A stretch of 64,000 bases of DNA from Phoronis australis (Eukaryota; Phoronida; Phoronidae), in NCBI GenBank assembly GCA_002633005.1, contig NMRA01000001.1, positions 839,755-903,754 of the forward strand. Direction: 5' to 3'. The notes beneath the pieces are model-generated. The model had not been told where the DNA came from and made no database searches. It saw only the letters and a list, made by a program, of their open reading frames with translations. Below are positions 23,001 through 38,000 of the stretch, in pieces. How positions within the stretch are numbered: the stretch's first letter is position 1; each line of letters starts with the position of its first letter. The position numbers and the translations under genes are program-made.

Positions 23001-26000
23001 ACCAGTCATTCCTTTTTGGAAGATTTGGCAGTGTCGATATCATTAAGGATGAGGCTGACCATCTTATTGCCAGTACCAGCCACTTCTGAAATTCGACCCC
23101 AAACCAAAGAGAAGCTAGTGGCGCTTATGTCCCGAGCTCCGCCAGTGGAATCGGTTTACACCCCACAGACCACCATTGACACAGCCCACTATACGCTCTC
23201 GCCTTTGACTGTCAGAAATTCCACAAAGAACGTTATCTACTCGCGTAATAAGATCGAGTATACTGAGCACGATTATACTGTTCAATTGTAGATACAGTTT
23301 GTAACTGATGACTAGAGGCATACGAGGTACTCGGGATCTTCGAATTGAAAACATTACATTGAATTTAGTTTTTGAAAATTTCTTGTGGCTCACCAGAAAA
23401 CGGCGGTTGGAATAAGATTGCACCGAAATTCACGCTATAAGCATGAAAATATGGTAGACACATGGACGGCGCAGCCCATGGTCTATGAGCGATGCACTAC
23501 AGGGGGGCTGGAGGCTATAGCCCCCCACTTTTTCAGGGCTGCACCGCCCATGAGACAAAATACAGAAGAAATACAAATAAACATTTATTAAGTCCAATAA
23601 ACACATATTCCCCCACAAAATCTTAGTAGACCACTTAACGCCATAACATTGATCTTCAATTTATCTTTAGTCAGATAAAAAGCGATTTTTGGTCTTGCAA
23701 AGAACTAACAGTTTATTATTCCTCAGACTATGTGATTGGAGAATAAAATGACAGGCAGTGACAAACAAACTTGTACAGCCTGCTCTCAAGGCAATAACAA
23801 AGTTATAAGTTCTTTGGGAGCCCTGAAATCAGCTCTAATTTTACGAAGGAACAGACCGAGACCAACTTCATAAGGGTAAGTGGTCTAACTCACTTTTAGA
23901 TGCATGGCGGTGTTATAGCCAGTACACTATCTTGGGTAGTACTTGCACAGAAATTTATACAGTAGTTTCCAAAAACATACATTCCCTTATGCACTGGTAT
24001 TTGTTTAATTTTGCATACAAAAGGGCTTAAAATAATGAACAAACTTTGTGGTACTATGCAATTAAGCTCACATGAGTGACATTCAGAGATGGCTTTAAAA
24101 AGATATAAGCCGTGGACGTGGGCTAGAGGTGGCTTATAAAACCACTTCTATGTACACTTTCGGGAGGAAATTTTGTTTTGATGTGAAAAGCCAAGTTCCC
24201 ATGTTTAAACATATTTCCATGAAATGTGTAACTTAACATGTGGTACATTTCGAATATCAAATGTTTGATATTACATTTTGCTACACAAGATAAATGAAGT
24301 TGCCCCTGACATGCTCACAGGATGAAAAAACTGGAGCTAGGGTCCACGGATGTACCATGACCTTTTCTGACCATCATATAACATAGTATTACATACACAC
24401 ATATGATCCCAATGCAACAGTGAAATTAGTGCTCCACAACAAAAAATAAAGACCGCTAACATTATGGTAAAATGTAACCAATTTCAGACAAAAATAATTA
24501 CCAAATGTGACCTTTTTTAATTTCCAAGGGCACCCAACAGTGTTGTGAATGCCCACAAATTTTCAAAACTTTGTTTCATGACAAGGGAATGACACTTTAA
24601 GACCTGGCTAATGACACCAACACTAGGCTTGGCCCTTTTGTATCTTAGGGCTTCAAAGGAATTCTGGCAACAGCCAGTCAAGTCTATTCCTAAGAGATGC
24701 CCAAGTTAATTGAGTGTGTAAATCTTTGTTAGAAAGTAGAGTGATTGTAATGATTTCCAGCAGATTACGTATCTTCTTGCATTGGAAAATATTGCATTGG
24801 AAACACAAGGGGTATGGTAAGGACTAACGGCAAGTGATTCAGGTTAGTGGGGTGTAACAGGTAAATGCAACTTAAAAGTCAGGCATGTGACTGCAGCTGT
24901 AGAACAAAATGTAAACATGGAATATCGTTTAATTTTGTGTAACATGTACTGACAAAACTGGTGAGATTTTAAGGCGACAAAATAAAAGTTCAGCATACAA
25001 CCAAAACGCAAAGAAAAACTTCGCACTTTTGATAATAAGGAAATTAACAAAGCTTTGTCTGGGAGTCTTACCACTGCTTACCAACTAATGAACCATCTAC
25101 TTGATCAGTTCATTAAGTGACTTATGACAACTAATGACACCAATTTCGTATTTTAACAAATGCTCAAAATGTTCTCCATTAGAAAAGTCTAGGTTTTAAA
25201 AAAATGTCACCATATGTGGTGTTAAACTAAGCCAATGGAATTTCAGACAAAAAAACACAATTATTCCAAGTAACTTTGTTCACAGAAAGAAAAAGTAACA
25301 ATAACATGTATATAATTATGCGGTACAAATCAACACAATGATATGGCCTGAGCAAGAATTATTAGTCTTCTTGCATGCCATATGTTGGTTACATCGTAAC
25401 CTAAGAGTTAAGCTCAAACCAGGACTGCCTGCTAACATTGCAAATACTATAGTATTGTGGTCCTCAGGATATAGCTCCTAACGTGACCAAGAAACGGTGT
25501 GATAGAAGACTAATAACTATTGCTTATGCTCCTAATAATAGCAAAATTCAAATTTGGTAGAGAAATCATTGTGAATACATGGTAGCTATAAACGGAGAGA
25601 TTCAACAATTTTGCAAGCTCGAAGGTTACGCCCGCATTAAAGATTTTGCATCTGTAACAATAAAAGCACCTAGAACTGCACAAACTCGTCCAAATTTGAA
25701 ATCTTGTAACAGGCAAAACCTAACATCTGCTTAAAAATCAAAAGCACCAATAAAAAAAAACTAAAGAGACTGGCTGCTGGAGGCAGCTAACAGCTCACAA
25801 ATAGAGAAAATATTGCCAAATTTTTCAGATCTAACACAGAATAAAAACTAGCCAGACCGGATTTCGCAGTCTACCATCACACACAAAATGTCCTTTTTGT
25901 CATCCCCCGTGTTTTCCCATTTCACGATAACTTGCATCTGTAAAAAGGCCAATTACAGTACATAACCTAACATCTATAACAGCATGGAAAAGGATACTAC

Positions 26001-29000
26001 TATTTCTGTTTGTTTATCTAAAATTCTTTCACAGACTGGGTGACCACTTCAGTGTATAAGGCCATGGAACACAACACTTCAAAGTGTACTTCACAGTGTT
26101 CAGTTACTTATTTAAACTTCTTTATCAAACACTGGTTAACCACTTCAGTGATTCCAAGAGGGCCCAGTCCGAATTTAAGTAACATTGTGTTAAAGCACAA
26201 AGTAGTTTCAATTTAACTACTAAGACAAATGAAACAAAGTACTATACAGATATTAAAAAAGCTAAAAACAAGATTACATCAATAAATATTCATTCCAAAG
26301 GCGCGAAATCGAGCGGCTAAAAAAGTGCTCGACGGAAATTGCGGCATCATGGGTAAATACAGTGAAATTCAAGTGTTACAGTGTAATCCAACGCGGCTCT
26401 ATTATCAGGAGATTCACTCACCTCAGGATAGATCTTGAGAACAGGAATGGCGGTGTGGTAGGAATATGTCTTCTTTGCAACAAGAGGGCACACAATGCCA
26501 GACTTCTTGCATCCATCAGGATTGGGCAGGTGGAAAGGAACCCACATGTCATACACATAACCATGTGCAACAGATGTCAAGGACTTAGAGGACTCTCCTG
26601 TAGATACATTGGAATTCTAAACAGCTAAATATGTTAAAGCGAAGGGCCCCCACACAAAATAGGGGACATAAAAAATTGAGGAGACAGTGATGCTCACTGG
26701 TTTGAGCACTGGACTTCCCTTTTGGGAGACCCGGGTTCAAATCCTGGTTTTACTGGCTGACAATCGAGCATTGCACGAAATGTGTTTTTCTCTTCTAACC
26801 TCAGTCATAGTAGTGAATGTATGCAAGGGTCTGAATGAGAGTCTGCACATCAAGCGAAAGCAATTTCCGGGGCGGGGGGGCCGTGTTGAAGAAAACAAAA
26901 AAGCGGTACAATCAATCAAAGCTTGTAGTAAAGGGACTCGAAATTACACAAAATAGGGCCTGTCTTGTTGACAAATGGGCCCCTCGCAAGTAGAAGTGAA
27001 CAACGGGTCCCATCTCATTGCCACAGGGGTCCTTGAGAGCTATGACGACCAGGGAATAGCTCCAAAGTTCAGGCAAAAGGTGGGAATTGCACTGATCATG
27101 ACCCCAGACTTTTTACAGCTAAGGGTCTCCGAGAAACTTTTGTGACAAAAATTATGATCATCTTTGCGCTTTTGCCACTACTACAGATAAATTTGGGTGT
27201 GTAAAAAAGTTACACGTCTGACAGTGAAAGAAATATTAATCGAGAGATTGGGCAGTACATGCCTTCAATCAAAACTGGCTATAAAACCGCCTCTGTTCAC
27301 AAAAACTAATTTTTGATCGTTAAAACCACTTCCCAATCTAAGTTAGGAACAAGTTGAACAAGATCAATCTAATAGTGGTAAGTGGTCTAAATTTTAAGTT
27401 AGTCTTTTAGGTAGAACATGGGTTTATAACACATTTAACAATACGAGGATAAGGTCGATGATTGATGTTCCACGTCCAAAAGCAGACGACAACCATCTTT
27501 ATAGGAATAGCTTAATAATAATTGATTGTGGTGCCAAAATAGCAGATCTGAGCCATGATGTTAAATGAGTGAATAAGAAAGCGTGTCAGGAGGAAAGCTT
27601 TGGAGCAGAAATCACACGAAGCATCTATTATATAAAGTGCATCGTTTGCACAAACTCTGTCTCCTCCGCTCTACTACAGACCTTCGTTGCGCCCGTTTCG
27701 TCACTGTCTTGGTCCCAGGTATTGCACCGGCCCCCTATTTGGATTCGAGGTGTTCTATTTTTTTCTCACGGGTTGTTTTTTCGCAGACACGGAGGGAGGG
27801 TGTCCAGTTTCGTACTGGGCTTGGTGACGTCAGTCCGTCGGCTCAACGGCCTGGGTGACGTCACTCCGTTGGCTTAATTTCACTCCCTCCGGCTTCTGTT
27901 GCATATATAATTCATCGGGCCTGTCGCCACCAAAATGCATGATGCCTCATTAAATTAATCTTTTACTCTTCCTTGAGTAAACTAAATTATTTACTCGGGT
28001 GTTGGAAAATTGGGCTTCCTCAGTTATCCTGCTGCTAAAATTGCCATGCACTCTTTGGGTGCCATACGTCACCTATCGGGCCAATTTCCATGTTCTTCAA
28101 TCAAGGAGGTTGCGTACATGTCATAACAATCGGAAGTGCTTTCATTTCGTAATAAATTTTTACTATTTTAATACCAAAAAAAAACAATTTCAGAAAATTC
28201 TCTCGAGAGATATCGCAAAGTTTTGGGAAATGGCGCGTACGTGCCCGTGTCACGAGATTGCACTGTTTTCAAAACCATGGCAGATAGGAATTTTCTTTGT
28301 TACAAAAGGCAGAGAATTACGAAAAATAACGTTTTTTAGATTTTGTTTACTTCTATAAACGGCTGTAACGGGCACTGTGAATGTCGATTCATTCCCAGAT
28401 TCTGCATGCACCCCTGCAGGTTATAAGCTCTAAGTTTCACGATGAGGTGACGAGCTGAGCACCTGGGTTGTGTGAAATTTCGGTGTCTAACAGAGCTCTA
28501 CACATGGCTACCTTGCTGTATGTTGACAACAGTCTTCATACAGCTAGCTGGCTTTCTATCTCAGTATGTACATTTATGATGCAACTTTTGTAAATACATC
28601 CAGGGGCAGATCCAGGATTTTGAGTTGGGGGGGCAAGGCAAATAGAGCACTAGCCAGAAGTTTGCCCTTCAGACATTCGCACCCCCGAACTGCCAAATGG
28701 AAGCTGGGAGAATTTTAGGTGGGGCCATGGCCCCCTTGGCCTCCCTCTAAATCCGCCACTGACATCTATATACTTTGTATACTATACAATATTTTAAATG
28801 CATTCTTAGTTTTCACTTTAAACTGAAGAATATCTGATTAACGTTCTTTTGTGTTACAGCAGGGTCAAATGTTCTGGAAAGAAATTTGTACTCCCTAAGG
28901 GAAGAATCACACAGCCGCACACCTTAATTGCCTACTAAAATCTGACAAGAGGCAGAAATTCTGCTTGAAGCTTTGAACACGGTCTCTTCAAGAAGTATTC

Positions 29001-32000
29001 CTGTCTCTTGCGATGAATGACTCGATTGGTTCACTCTTAGGTGTAGCTATTTAACCTTGGCGTTTCCCACTAGCTGCTACCTGTGCGAAAGTTATCAATG
29101 ATATAATGTTAAGGCTCCGTTAGAAACTATTTCAGTCTTAGAGACGAAATAACAATGCTATCATTCTATCACGTTACATTGCACTTGTTAAACAGTGCTG
29201 ATGAGGAGATGCCAACAATGAAACATTTTTAAAATTAAACTTTCATGAAACGCCTGGGCTAAATGCATTAACTGAGTAGATGCGAGCTCACCGTTTCCTG
29301 ACATCGCAGACACAAAGTGTTATGTGTCCTTCTAATTCGCTATAGAAGATTCGATAAGCAAATTTGATATGATGCTGACCAAGGTCTTCTAACTGGCAAT
29401 CATATTGTGTAGACCAATAAAGGTAACTTAAAGCTTGCTTATCTGATGTGTGTACTCATTGTTGTATGGTATGTGTATTTATGTGACATTTTGTGGAGTT
29501 ATTATTGCACAGAGATTGTGGATACCCTGTCTATATTTGTGCTCTGTATTATTTTGTAGATATTTTATTATTATTTCATAGATATATAATAGATATGCAA
29601 GTTTCCATATGAAATGTTAATTTAACTTCTTCTTGTAGTACATTGCGTGATACACAGTAGATAGTAATTGCCTAACAGCCCAAGTATGAGCCTTCTTTTT
29701 TATACTGTGTGACACTGTGCACTTAGGATAATGGTTTCTGGTCATTTTGGACAGGTTCGACAGTTTACACAGCCTACGAATATTTAATTTTTCTGTTTTT
29801 GTGTACGTCCATATAAGAAGAAATTTTAATCATCATTATTACATTTACATCAATGTAGATATTGTCTAAACAGTGATTTTGAAAGTGATGCTTTACTATT
29901 TATAATCTTAGTATATGCTAACCTCACTTTTGCTTTTAATTAAGAATCAGTAAGTTACACAACTTTGTACAAGCATCGTATTTCAAATAAAGTCTGAGAA
30001 AAACGTTATCGCAGAACTTTTGAAAGAGCATACTTCAAGGAATCCACATGTAAAAATTCACGTCATTTGCTCTTCCCATTAAAAATGCGACAGCAGAACG
30101 ATTGAAAATGGGTGAAAATGCGCCAGAGCCGCCATCTTGAAAGTGACTTCCAGTTAAACAAAATTTTATAAAAGCAGATCACTAGCAACAAACACGTAAA
30201 CAGTTTGAAAGTTTTTGGTTCGCCAATGCGCCCTCTACAGGAGAAAACGGTTGTGGCCAGATATCGAGGTGCGCATGCACCATTGTCAATATTTCCGCCA
30301 TCTTTGACCAGAAGCCAACATTTTTCAGCACAGTTGTACTATTGTGTTCTATAATAATCGAACCAAGTTTCATCAGCCTTGTACATCAAAAATTGCGGCC
30401 TCTATGAGCATTTGAATGTGAAACTGGAAACAAAATGGCCGCCACATCCGCCATTTTGAATCGGATCATAACCAAAAACAATAGGCTTCCAGGGCTTTCT
30501 GATCTACACATCGTGTGCAAATTTCGTGCAGATATGACGAAAATTGCGACCTGTAGAGTGAAAACAAAAAAAACAAACTTGACGGCAGAGCAACATACTT
30601 ACCNAAAGCTTGCTTATCTGATGTGTGTACTCATTGTTGTATGGTATGTGTATTTATGTGACATTTTGTGGAGTTATTATTGCACAGAGATTGTGGATAC
30701 CCTGTCTATATTTGTGCTCTGTATTATTTTGTAGATATTTTATTATTATTTCATAGATATATAATAGATATGCAAGTTTCCATATGAAATGTTAATTTAA
30801 CTTCTTCTTGTAGTACATTGCGTGATACACAGTAGATAGTAATTGCCTAACAGCCCAAGTATGAGCCTTCTTTTTTATACTGTGTGACACTGTGCACTTA
30901 GGATAATGGTTTCTGGTCATTTTGGACAGGTTCGACAGTTTACACAGCCTATGAATATTTAATTTTTCTGTTTTTGTGTACGTCCATATAAGAAGAAATT
31001 TTATCATTATTACATTTACATCAATGTAGATATTGTCTACACAGTGATTTTGAAAGTGACGCTTTACTATTTATAAACTTAGTATATGCTAACCTCACTT
31101 TTGCTTTTAATTAAGAATCAGTAAGTTACACAACTTTGTAAAAGCATCGTATTTTAAATAAAGTCTGAGAAAAACGTTATCGCAGAACTTTTGAAAGAGC
31201 ATACTTCAAGGAATACACATGCAAAAATTCACGTCATTTGCTCTTCCCATTAAAAATGCGACAGCAGAACGATTGAAAACGGGTGAAAATGCGCCAGAGC
31301 CGTCATCTTGAAAGTGACTTCCGGTTAAACAAAATTTTATTAAAGCAGATCCCTAGCAACAAACACGTAAACAGTTTGAAAGTGTTTGGTTCGCCAATGC
31401 GCCCTCTACAGGAGAAAACGTTTTTGGCCAGATATCGAGGTGCGCATGCACCATTGTCAATATTTCCGCCATCTTTGACCAGAAGTCAACATTTTTCAGC
31501 ACAGTTGTACTATTATGTTCTATAATAATCGTACCAAGTTTCATCAGCCTTGTATGTCAAAAGTTGCGACCTCTATGAGCATTTGAATGTGAAACTGGAA
31601 ACAAAATGGCTGTGACGTCCGCCATTTTGAATCCGATCATAACCAAAAACAATAGGCTTCCAGGACTTTCTGACCTACACGTCGTGTGCAAATTTCGTGC
31701 AGATATGACGAAAATTGCGACCTGTAGAGTGCAAACAAAAAAAAAACAAACTTGACGGCAGAGCAACATACTTACCGAAATTCGAAGAATTCTGCCAAGT
31801 AATGTGTGCTTAAGAAGCTTAATGGATCACAATTCTAGATTAGATAGTGTCAGTGGAAATTTCCTGAGTTTTACACTTTAGGGGAATGGTGCATAATATG
31901 CAACAAGAATTTTCTAAGTATTTAACACTCATTGAGGAAAGGCAAAATTTTCAGGTGACAACTAAATGATACTTACCAGTCTTGAAAACAAGAGTGAAGT

Positions 32001-35000
32001 TTGCATTGGTTCCCTTGACCAGAATGCATGCATCAGTTTTGCCATTCACAATGACGTTTGACAATGTGCCAGTGACCGGAACATCCTCTGGAAAAAAACA
32101 GCTACCCTATTTAGTAAATGAATTCAATATGGCCAAGTGCCCCTACATATGAATTCGGGCGTTATTGCAAAGTCTACGCAAAACCAAAGACCAATGTCAA
32201 CCCTTTACACTCATGCATCTTGGTCCTGTACAATGTTGTACAATTATCACTTGTGATGACACATTCTTGTTTACAGGGTATGTTCACAACATGTTCATCC
32301 GGGTTAACACCCACACTCATCTTAAAATTCATCTTAAAAGTGCTGATTTCTGTTCTTTATAACTTTTGAAAACTGGTAAGAAACAGGGATTAAGAAAATA
32401 CAAAAATGTTGATTTTGCAAGGAACTTTTGTAATCGAAGCATTAAAAATAGTCTGTAATATCAAATTTAACAATGTACATGAAAATTAATGACGTACGTA
32501 TTATTTGGAAAAAGGAAATTCGGTGACCCCCACTTTTGTGCACATTCCTAGTAGGCAAAGACAGCCAAAATACAAAGCATGAAATTTTTTTTAAAAATTC
32601 AACGATGAACTAAAACTGATGCGAATCTCATTTGTCTCCACAACTGTTACACATATTATATCAAAAAGTTGTGACATTTGGGAGTTTTAAATCAGTTTTG
32701 GTTCAGTGATCACACTAGCACAAATACAAAATACATGACCTGTAACAAAACCTTGAGATAATGTCATCAATGCTATTTATATGAAGTCATAATTTCCTGG
32801 TGTCCGTGGTGGGAAAGTTGGTATGACTGAGTGGCCAGCATGAGCAAAGGCACAGGCCGCTAATAGCTGACGCACAGAGTAACAATAAATTTAAAAAAAT
32901 AATATGCTCTGCCACTTATACCTACCAGATGGGATACAGTCAATTTTTTGTTCCCATGTTCATGCAAAACAAATTCCCCAACATTGTGATTGGACTTTTT
33001 AAAAATCATTTCTAATCAAAGTGAAGGTTCAAGGAGGCAGAGTGGCTAAGTGGGACATTAATGTCCACTTCCATTGCTCAAGGTCATGGGTTTGAGACCC
33101 ATTTGGGCACACTGCTAGAACTTTGAGTCAGGTCTCTAGCACCTCAGCTTGGTTTTAATTATGCTAATAAAGCATCACAATAGTTCTAGGTGATCAGTGC
33201 AATCATGGTCCCACTTGAGCAGCCAGCTCACGTCGAGTACAACATGTACCTGCATGACTATACTTGCAATTATTTTAAAGTGAATGCTAAAGCTGCTTTC
33301 GCATTAGAGTTAGTCCTGAGTGACTAGTTCGCGGTTGGAACATACTTTAGATCAGCAACATAACCTGCCGTACCAAACTGTCACCTTTCTCACATGATCA
33401 GACTAACACTCTACCGTCTTCACTTTAAAGCTTCGTCGTACATACTTAACATGAAATGTCACTACTCTGTACCGCAATAGGGATCCCACAAACAATTGTC
33501 TCAAACAACTCACATGCTTATTAGACACGACAAATGATACACTTGAGTTCATATTCGAGTAGTCTAATCCCGTTGGACCTTTTGCACAAAGAGGGACACC
33601 TTAGAAGGCTATCTATGTCTTTAATTACAACTCAAACAAATGCTCCCGTCAACAAACTTTTTCTTCAGGCAGTCCGTCATTCAGTTGCCCAACTGACCAT
33701 TTTTACACAGCGCACGCCAGAGGACAACACGTCACATCACCTAGCGGGAACGGTAAAAATAGGAGCATGCACAGTTTAAAAATAGCCAGTTGCTGATTTG
33801 GGCAACTGAACAAAGCCCTGCTTGAAGAAAAAGTTTGATAATGAGAGATTTGTTCAGGCTGAAAAGAATTAAGGACAACGATAGCCTCCTAAGGTGTCTC
33901 TCTGTGTGCAAAAGGTACTTGTAAGAACACAACTTTGATGTTTTAATCAGTGTGAGCCAAAGGAGCTACACCATCTCTATTGCCAGCTCAAGAAAATGTC
34001 AGTGGTCACTGTCTATATTTAATGGTGCCAAACTTGAATTTCCCTCATTGATAACTTTTTCCTCCACGACAGTTTGTGAAATTTATTCCCCCCAATTCAC
34101 TACTTGCATGAATTCGCCATCATGCTTGAAAATGAGGTGTTGTGTCCAAACTACAATGGTTCTGCATGTTTGCAACATGCGCGCTTTCACGTTTGCGTCA
34201 AAACTGATGCTAAAACGAGGCATTGTGTCCCAAACATCAATAGCTTTGTAGCGCCACCAAAGTGTGCAAGTAGTGAAGTGGGAGAACATCTGCAACTTTA
34301 GAGAAAGATTTTTCTCCGAACTGAAAGAATTCAACAAATCAGAAGAAATCCCCCAATGTGAGAAGTTTAACCTGCTTCTAATACATTCTCAATGAGTTGC
34401 GACAAATGGTGAAGACAATGTTCAGCTCACAATAGAGAATGTCCGAAGTCATGGAACAGGGCTCGACATAACGAGCTGCAGGCCGCATTTGCGACCTGAA
34501 ATTTCGAAATGCGAGCTGAGATTTTTGTCAACTCGTATCAAGTCGCAAAATGCAACCTGGAATTTCCAACAAATGCGAGCTGAGTTTTTACACTTTTCGG
34601 CAGATACCTGGCAAATATAAAGCAACTATTGTTAATCTGACCATTACTTGGTTGTTGCCAAATCCAAGTTCAAAAGACCTCTAATTGAAAACAGCCCTCC
34701 CGATGACTTGTAAGCAAGTCGCGTGACCATGGGATATGCAGAATCGATCTTTGACGCGTTTCATTGGCTAACATTTTTGGCCACTTTTGCAAATTTCCGG
34801 ATTTGCCGAAGAAAGTTTTGGGCCACATAACACGTGATAAAACCTCACAAAACGGTGGTGTTTCTATTAATTCTTAAGCGATCAACTTATCAAACTTTGC
34901 GGTGGACAAATATGTTTTTTGCTTAAGATGTCCTTATTACCTTTACCAAATATCCACAACAATATCCCTGATATCGCACTGCGGCACTAGTCGGTCCCGT

Positions 35001-38000
35001 TGTTAGCGTGCAAGCTGTCCCGGCAAGACAATCGTGACTTAGATATGTGCGCCTCGTTTTTATCCCATAAGACACACATCTTTACTTTCAGTTGGCAAGA
35101 AATTCTCAAACCCCATTACTTGTTTCTGGGGCTACGTGCGCGAAATATGATTAATTTTGTCTTTCACACGTTGTTGCCAACGTAAAGTGTAGGCCTATTC
35201 CAGCGATTCAAGTGCGTGAACTCACGCGTGCGCACCGTTTCAAAGCTGCACATCAAAAGGGAACAACGGCAGTCCTAAATGAAAGAGTATACCGGCTTGA
35301 TGGCTATGTTAAGCACCCGGGTTCCAATGGTTTAGTTGAAAATGAACTCATAGATTTCCGGCGGTTATAAAAGACCTGATGCTTTACGATATTCCCTGGG
35401 ACGGATGTAACCCAGAATGGATATTTTCCGGTTCCGATGTTTTTCGAGGTTGATGTTCTCTAAACCCTATATTCTATGCCAGTAGCCAGCTACATGTATT
35501 GCAACTAAACGGGTACTAGATGCGAAACTGTGGTTAGCGAACTTTTTATTCTTCTCTTCATACACCTCCCCCCCACTCNCGCCGCCGTAAAAATGTTCAG
35601 ACTCCAATAGAAACAATCATGTTCCAGCTGAAGCGGGCAATTAAAAACAAAATTATTCCGGTTGGCTAAAAAGGGTACAGTGTAGGTGGTAACGATATGC
35701 AGACTCACAGACTCACCCCTACTAGATGGAGTTTGCCTCGCAAAATCGTATTATTATAACGTTTCTTACCATTGTAGACTTTTAATATCTTATTACCGCA
35801 AACACTCAGGTTAACGACTATGCTAACGTACAAGCCTACTCCCTATCTTTGAAGTGTTTCACAATAAGCGCTCACTGATCTACTAAGCGTTCCCCCTCAA
35901 CTTTTGAGAATTTCCAATTAAGCGCCCACAGTTTAAGCTAGCGCGCATCATATCGCACTACAAACGACCGAGCGTGGTTTAAAAGTGACTCGCAGCCTAT
36001 ATGGTGTGTCACTCTCATTTTACACAACAATTCCATTTCCAAAAAACGTCTTTTCTCAATATGTAAAAACCAAATCCCGCTTTGTTAGTATACCTCCGAA
36101 AGAAAGTTAACACTAGTGACATGCTTGTCGTTTTGTGACTGACCTATTTTTTCCGTACCTGGATGGTATTGAGCAAACTTGCCATTACCAGATGGAAACT
36201 CGCACGGAGGGAGTTGGGAATTATTTGGAGGCTATTCACTTCATGGAAAACTAATTGTTGAGTACGTAAACAGCATAAGTACCACATTTTTGTTGTGGAA
36301 TTTGCACTGAATTATTTATTCGGTTAAAACATCGTTTCACAGATTTTTTTTCGACAGACGTTTTTCAAACATGTGTTAAGTTGCAAAATTTGGGCTGCGA
36401 ACAAAAAGCGGAGGGAATTTGCCCTCGGAGTTAGTTTGAATCTTTAACGACTTTGATGACAGCCAGTAGCAGGTCAGACCTAGCAAAATTCCGGATACTT
36501 TTTCAACGGGCATTTTCTCCCTTTTCAAATCGCAAACTTAGCTACTCGAATGCACGTGTCAGTTAGAGAGCACTAATTCAACTTTCACGTCGGGAACTTG
36601 ACTTGCACTCTAGAGACTTTCAATGGCGTTCATGAAGAACAGTAACGCCGTACCTATAAACAAAGTCAGTTTTGGGATCTGAAATTTGTGAGTATTTAAC
36701 GCGGCAGGAAAGAGCATAAACTAAATATTTTCTCGATGATCTAATATCAATTATGGCGCGTAAAAATGGCGGGAAAATTTTGCGACCTGGCATTTATGAA
36801 TGCGAGCTGGATTTTGGAAATGCGACCTGGGATTCTGGCTAGCTTGCAAAATGCGACCTGGCGATTTTAAAAGCGTCGAGCCCTGTGGAACAACGTCAAA
36901 GACCGGTGCTGTGTCTTATGACTGGGTATAGTTTACATGGTAAGTATCAAAATGTACCATGTAGCTTAGGGCTCCATGAAATTGCGTGAAGCTGAAAAAA
37001 CGACAGTGTAGAAACAGGCTATTTTTTGTCAAAAAAATAATTGCGTTTCTGAAACTCAGCGAGACATATTCAAAGCGAAAACCAACGTTCTCACAAACAA
37101 AAAATAAATTTTAGCTACCACCATGTTTACGAAATGAAGACATGTAAATTTCAAATCATTTACGAGACCTGATTGGCGTGTTTATGTAAAAAAACATTTC
37201 AACAGATATTCTAGTGAATTTGTGTTCGATAATTTGTAATACAAGAAAAACGACTATGAACTAATTTTTTTAAACCATAGCCTGATCTGAAATTGGCTGT
37301 GTGGCACTGCTTTTCAAGAAGAGAGGTGGGATTTTTTGGAATCATTTACGAGACTGAAAGTAAACTCAACAATAGTGTGTTAATCAAAATAAAAAGTGGA
37401 AACTAAAAAACTTTACAAAGCTATGATGACGTGCAAAATCAATGCACAGTTTTGAAAGTTTTTAGCAAATATTAAGGAAAAATTTTTGGTCTTTGAAATT
37501 GTTTGCTTATTTTCGAGACTTTATTTACGGAATGATAAATTTCACCTACTTTTAGCACTTGTAACCTGATTATAGGTCAATTGTTCAAGAACAAGCATGT
37601 GCATTTCAGCCGACATTGATACTATTTGAAAATACTCAATAAAGCAGCCAGCAGAACTTTTGGGTAAGTTTTGAGTAATCTCACTTTATAATTCACGTTT
37701 CAGGGTTGTTAATAACGTACTGCGAGAAGTAACGAAATGCTCTTCCTGAGAAACATGCTTTGATTAGAATATGCTAGTCATTGGTATTGATAAGTTCTCG
37801 TAAAAAACTGTCAAGTAAGTGACATTCAGTGTCCCGTAAGTGATTTGTTTTATTTTTGCCCAAATTAAATTGATTTTTTTAAGTAGCACTTAGATTATTA
37901 TACATGACGATAAATTGACTTACTGCAGCTGGGATAGCAAAACTAGTGATGACACCTTTTTATTCTATTTACCGTAAACGTTTGGGTTAACGCCCTGGGC

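Larger units (their letters stand above)
21738..27605. repeat. Older tandem duplication, copy 2
   Basis: Diverged second copy, about 80-90% similar by eye in aligned stretches. It holds exon 3b and a SINE but lacks the exon 4 region: sequence jumps from aataaatatt at about 26290 straight to ccaaaggcgcg, where copy 1 has about 600 bp more. Confidence 0.7.

Noticed and set aside
23115-23423. Minus-strand peptide with NGGLWG, reminiscent of VMO1-type proteins
   Set aside because: Only a few residues match, the frame is not conserved in copy 1, and no other part of such a domain is present.
30182-31544. Pair of 63-codon minus-strand ORFs (MKLGSIIIEHNS...)
   Set aside because: They are the two haplotypes of one dispersed noncoding repeat; similarity reflects allelism, not protein conservation.
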